Source: Emcibacteraceae bacterium
GTDB taxonomy: Bacteria > Pseudomonadota > Alphaproteobacteria > Sphingomonadales > Emcibacteraceae
Length of the DNA: 9,369 nt
Assembly (NCBI GenBank): GCA_016763335.1
Contig: JAESUD010000205.1
Span: 1-9,369 of the forward strand
Direction of reading: 5' to 3'
Part shown: positions 7,089-9,369 of the stretch, piece after piece
Position numbering within the stretch: position 1 is the first letter of the stretch
Layout of the letters: each line of letters opens with the position of its first letter
Notes under the pieces: generated by a model
Database searches by the model: none
Seen by the model: the letters and a program-made list of their open reading frames with translations, nothing else
What the model was told of the DNA's origin: nothing
Position numbers and translations under genes: made by a program

Positions 7089-7115
7089 AACAAGCTTTCA
7101 CGGGGAAAATAGTTA

Positions 7116-7664
7116 TTATTTGACCAACGCCCCCAGCAACTCCGCATCCTTAACAATTCGTTCTACCATGCGCTCAAGAATACTGCGTAATTGAGAGTTA
7201 TTGCTGGCTTCGTTGGCGGAAAATGGCATGGTTCGGTCTTCTGAATTTGAATAAGTTCGAATGAAGCCCTTATCACTGACGTCAACCTTGACCCTTGATT
7301 TTGTTTCAACGGTTGTCGTGACCAAATTTCCATCTTTTGAATAACTAAGGTCTTCTAGCGAAACCAACATCTTAACGGCATTTGGATTATCGGCGGCACT
7401 AACGGTAAACCCTTGCTTTGAATAGGCATCAACCAGCGCTAGTCCTATTAGTTCAGCAAGGTCCTGACTAGTGATGATCTGACTGTTTTCACCTGTACTC
7501 CCAATTACACCAGTTGAGCGGGCATCATCAACTGTAATAGATAGCGAAATTCCATTTCCGATACTCGACGGTGCCACGCTTGGATAAATTTCAATTCGTG
7601 CATCTTGTGATGGTGTCGCACATGCGGATAAAATAAAAATTAGACTTAATGCAATTTTTTTCAT
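7116..7664 (-). CDS. YajG-like lipoprotein
   Basis: This 182-residue protein has a type II signal peptide with lipobox LSAC and acylated cysteine C15, followed by ATPSQDARIEIYPSV, much like the ATPP-TIEVSP start of YajG lipoproteins. The body keeps the YajG order: GISLSITVDDAR, then an acidic/polar helix DLAELIGLALVDAYSKQGFTV, then MLVSLEDLSY, alternating strands, and a C-terminal helix. The role of YajG is unknown; it is an envelope lipoprotein. An in-frame ATG at 7679 would add MEGKT, but the strong GGAGGGG lies exactly over those codons and serves ATG 7664, so I choose the shorter start. It follows the DppA-like gene on the same strand after 55 bases without a visible terminator, so co-transcription is possible. 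Confidence 0.75.
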   Translation of the reverse strand: MKKIALSLIFILSACATPSQDARIEIYPSVAPSSIGNGISLSITVDDARSTGVIGSTGENSQIITSQDLAELIGLALVDAYSKQGFTVSAADNPNAVKMLVSLEDLSYSKDGNLVTTTVETKSRVKVDVSDKGFIRTYSNSEDRTMPFSANEASNNSQLRSILERMVERIVKDAELLGALVK

Positions 7665-7719
7665 AGTCTTCCCCTCCATTTTTATAGGGCACCTTCCATA
7701 ACGATTGCCGTCATATTAT

Positions 7720-8619
7720 TTACGGTGAAAGCTCCAGACTATACCCAGTGATAAATGTCGCCACCGTTGATATATCAATCATATCAGAGCCGACATAACG
7801 AATAGTATGGCTGTCAATACGGTCAAATTGTGGCAAATAAGAAAGCACTTCGCTAACACGGTAATTTTTAAAACTCATATCCATGGTAATTGGACCTTCA
7901 AGTTTTAAAACTTTAAAATCATCAATACGCGCAATTGCTGCCTTGGTTTTTTCAGCAATCAATTTTCTTGACGCCGCAGGCGACAATGACTTCGCCGAAT
8001 GAAAACTATAAGCCCATTTTACTGTCGCGCCTTCAATATCACCAATATGGTCTTGCGCTTCTGTTACCGCTGCCTCATCGCCGGAAATCATAATAATAGG
8101 CACGCCGAACTCCCCGGCAATGGCCGCATTAAAATAGCTTTCCCCGGCAATTTTACCATTTAATTTCAAGCCGGTAATATCCGCACTTGATTTCGTATGG
8201 GCACGAACCCCCGACATATAATTAGTGCTTGAATGATAACCGATATAAATCGCGCCATCAAAGCCGCCATCTTCCAAACCTTGCATCATGCCAAGTTTTC
8301 TCGGCCATGAACGGATAATTTTTACATTTTCAGGAAACTGTTCAATAAGCAGGTTTTGCCCGTTACCATGGCTATCGCTAACGACAATTTCCGTTGCCCC
8401 CGCTTCAAAGGCGGCATTCACTGCTGCGAGGGTCTCCGCCGTGGTAAATTCTCTAAACCGTTGATATTCAAAGCCGCCGGGGCTTAATTGCTCGCCCGTA
8501 ACCGCACCAGCGATCCCTTCCATATCAACGGAGATATAAATTTTTAATCCGTCTTGAGCAAAGCTGTTCGAAAACATTAAAATCATTAATGTTGTTGTTA
8601 AAAAACCTATCTTTTTCAT
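7720..8619 (-). CDS. M55 D-aminopeptidase (DppA-like), exported
   Basis: The M55 family are zinc D-aminopeptidases; Bacillus DppA prefers D-Ala-D-Ala and similar short peptides. The 299 residues include the motifs I expect, with predicted zinc ligands D32 and E34 (SVDMEG), H84 (VSDSHG), H129 (GYHSS) and E160 (IAGE). H141 in VRAHTKSSA matches the catalytic histidine of DppA. Unlike the cytoplasmic DppA, it begins with a signal peptide (KK at 2-3, hydrophobic core, SFA-Q cleavage at ~21/22), so it should act in the periplasm or be secreted. The ATG is supported by AGAAGGA six bases upstream. An M19 dipeptidase gene lies upstream on the same strand behind a terminator; the YajG-like gene follows. 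Confidence 0.9.
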   Translation of the reverse strand: MKKIGFLTTTLMILMFSNSFAQDGLKIYISVDMEGIAGAVTGEQLSPGGFEYQRFREFTTAETLAAVNAAFEAGATEIVVSDSHGNGQNLLIEQFPENVKIIRSWPRKLGMMQGLEDGGFDGAIYIGYHSSTNYMSGVRAHTKSSADITGLKLNGKIAGESYFNAAIAGEFGVPIIMISGDEAAVTEAQDHIGDIEGATVKWAYSFHSAKSLSPAASRKLIAEKTKAAIARIDDFKVLKLEGPITMDMSFKNYRVSEVLSYLPQFDRIDSHTIRYVGSDMIDISTVATFITGYSLELSP

Positions 8620-8633
8620 TATTCATCCTTCTC

Positions 8634-8676
8634 AAAAAAAAATCTCCTCTACAGTTTTAACCGAGGAGGAGATTTT
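8634..8676 (-). terminator. Intrinsic terminator between the dipeptidase and dppA-like genes
   Basis: Read on the minus strand, AAAATCTCCTC (plus 8666-8676) pairs perfectly over 11 bp with GAGGAGATTTT (plus 8639-8649) around a 16-base loop, and the transcript continues into more T (plus 8634-8638), giving nine T in a row. The T-run touches the ribosome binding site of the downstream gene (plus 8627-8633). Confidence 0.75.
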
Positions 8677-8699
8677 AAATAAAATTCATTTATCTAGAA

Positions 8700-9323
8700 T
8701 TACTGAAGCGTCGCCGCAACCGCATCAACCCTGCGCCATAAAGCGAGAGTATTTTCACTCCAGATTTTAGCAATATCTTCTTCTGAATAACCACGGTCAA
8801 TGAGCGCTGCTGTTACATTCATGGTTTCTGCGGCACTATTCCAGCCTTCAAGGCCACCACTGCCATCAAAATCGGAAACAATACCAACATGATCAATGCC
8901 GATAAGATTAACTGTATATTCGATATGATCAATAAAGTCGTCCATAGTCGCAGCGGGGTATTTGGCATTAATGACTTCCATGCCGGCTACATATTCAGGC
9001 ACCATAGCATGTTTTGCCCCGTCCCATTCTGCGTCACCGGCTGCTGCGATAATAACATCGCGCAATGCAGCAACTTCAGGGCCTTTTTCAGGATAATGTT
9101 TCACGAAACCATCTAACCCGACGATTTGCACAACACCATTTGCAGCACCAACTGCTTTTAATTGCTCATCAGAAAGGTTACGACGATGTTTTGAAAGTTC
9201 CCACACACCGGAATGTGACGCAATAACAGGTGCTTTTGAATATTCCGTAGCCTGCAGCATACAATTGATCGATACATGTGAAACATCCACACAAGATGGA
9301 CGTGGACCGTTTGGTGGCTTCAA
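8700..9323 (-). CDS. M19 membrane (renal-type) dipeptidase, C-terminal half, 5' broken
   Basis: M19 enzymes are binuclear zinc dipeptidases that accept a D-amino acid at the second position. The visible ~200 residues match the C-terminal half: CVDVSHVS (zinc histidine), APVIASHSGVW (second zinc histidine), HRRNLSDEQL (substrate arginine region) and IVSDFDGSGG (active-site aspartate). The N-terminal half with the HxD and glutamate ligands is missing. The frame can formally start at TTG 9323 and meets a stop at 9351-9353. Codons beyond about 9296 are antisense of an aldehyde dehydrogenase and are not dipeptidase, and there is no ribosome binding site. A normal family member has roughly 350-420 residues, so the gene is cut either in nature or by the assembly. 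The C terminus (TLQ, stop at 8700) appears intact. Confidence 0.85.
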   Translation of the reverse strand: MKPPNGPRPSCVDVSHVSINCMLQATEYSKAPVIASHSGVWELSKHRRNLSDEQLKAVGAANGVVQIVGLDGFVKHYPEKGPEVAALRDVIIAAAGDAEWDGAKHAMVPEYVAGMEVINAKYPAATMDDFIDHIEYTVNLIGIDHVGIVSDFDGSGGLEGWNSAAETMNVTAALIDRGYSEEDIAKIWSENTLALWRRVDAVAATLQ

Positions 9324-9369
9324 ACAATCGGGTATTGGCCGTAATCTGGGTTATGAAGGTGTGCTGCAG
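9295..9369 (+). CDS. Aldehyde dehydrogenase C-terminal fragment (5' missing, runs off the window)
   Basis: In the plus frame starting at 9295 the translation is DGRGPFGGFKQSGIGR followed by NLGYEGVLQ. PFGGFKQSGIGR-LG-EG is the highly conserved segment near the C terminus of NAD(P)-dependent aldehyde dehydrogenases, normally followed by 10-20 more residues. Upstream of about 9295 the frame reads the antisense of the M19 dipeptidase and shows no aldehyde dehydrogenase similarity, so the preceding ~440 residues are absent here. There is no start codon or ribosome binding site. The substrate class cannot be told from 25 residues. Either this is a remnant joined by rearrangement or the contig is chimeric at its end. 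Confidence 0.75.

Noticed and set aside
7665..7679. Upstream in-frame ATG (7679) for the YajG-like gene
   Set aside because: The extra codons are themselves the GGAGGGG ribosome binding site for the ATG at 7664, and the shorter start gives a standard lipoprotein signal peptide.
7700..7730. Hairpin at the 3' end of the dppA-like gene
   Set aside because: The stem is only four Watson-Crick pairs (CCGT/ACGG) plus wobble extensions and lacks a T-run on the minus strand, so it is not a credible terminator.
8889..9116. Plus-strand open frame opposite the M19 dipeptidase
   Set aside because: It is antisense to conserved peptidase motifs and has no supporting start signal.
1..9369. CRISPR array, tRNA or rRNA gene, insertion sequence or prophage
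   Set aside because: No regularly spaced repeats, cloverleaf-like sequence, transposase or phage frame was seen on either strand.

Overview
The window reads as chromosomal DNA of a moderately AT-rich alphaproteobacterium. The best taxonomic hint is a DUF1489 gene, a family I associate with Alphaproteobacteria, placed directly behind a proteobacterial-type mgtE. The Gram-negative envelope proteins (three lipoproteins, a DUF4105 protein with a probable outer-membrane barrel, two secreted enzymes) agree with this. There are no rRNA or tRNA genes, CRISPR arrays, insertion sequences or phage genes, and no gene-free stretch longer than about 165 bases.

Layout. (1) 1-353 is the 3' end of an unrecognised plus-strand gene. 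It overlaps tail to tail with the DUF1489 gene (331-750, minus), which lies 3 bases behind mgtE (754-2148, minus; Mg2+ channel/transporter). (2) Divergent from mgtE is a class-V PLP aminotransferase of the alanine/serine-glyoxylate type (2311-3426, plus). (3) 3524-5985 holds a DUF3015 periplasmic protein and a DUF4105/Lnb-like protein, separated only by a strong intrinsic terminator. (4) 6094-7664 holds three lipoprotein genes in alternating orientation (minus, plus, minus). The first two are driven by fully overlapping antiparallel promoters inside a 9-bp inverted repeat; the third is YajG-like. (5) 7720 to about 9297 (minus) carries a secreted M55 D-aminopeptidase (DppA-like) and the C-terminal half of an M19 membrane dipeptidase, with an intrinsic terminator just ahead of the dppA-like ribosome binding site. 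(6) The last 70-odd bases encode, on the opposite strand, the C-terminal signature of an aldehyde dehydrogenase joined abruptly to the broken dipeptidase. This is either a real rearrangement or a chimeric contig end.

Functional themes. The centre (about 3430-7115) is clearly more AT-rich than its flanks and is devoted to the cell envelope: a possible thiol acyltransferase-like/outer-membrane protein beside three lipoproteins. The right end looks like a module for hydrolysing D-amino-acid dipeptides, such as those released from peptidoglycan. The left end is housekeeping (Mg2+ uptake, glyoxylate/glycine metabolism). The points most worth following are the DUF3015-DUF4105-lipoprotein neighbourhood, the overlapping promoters at 6685-6725, two terminators set directly against downstream start regions, and the dipeptidase/aldehyde dehydrogenase junction near 9291-9300.
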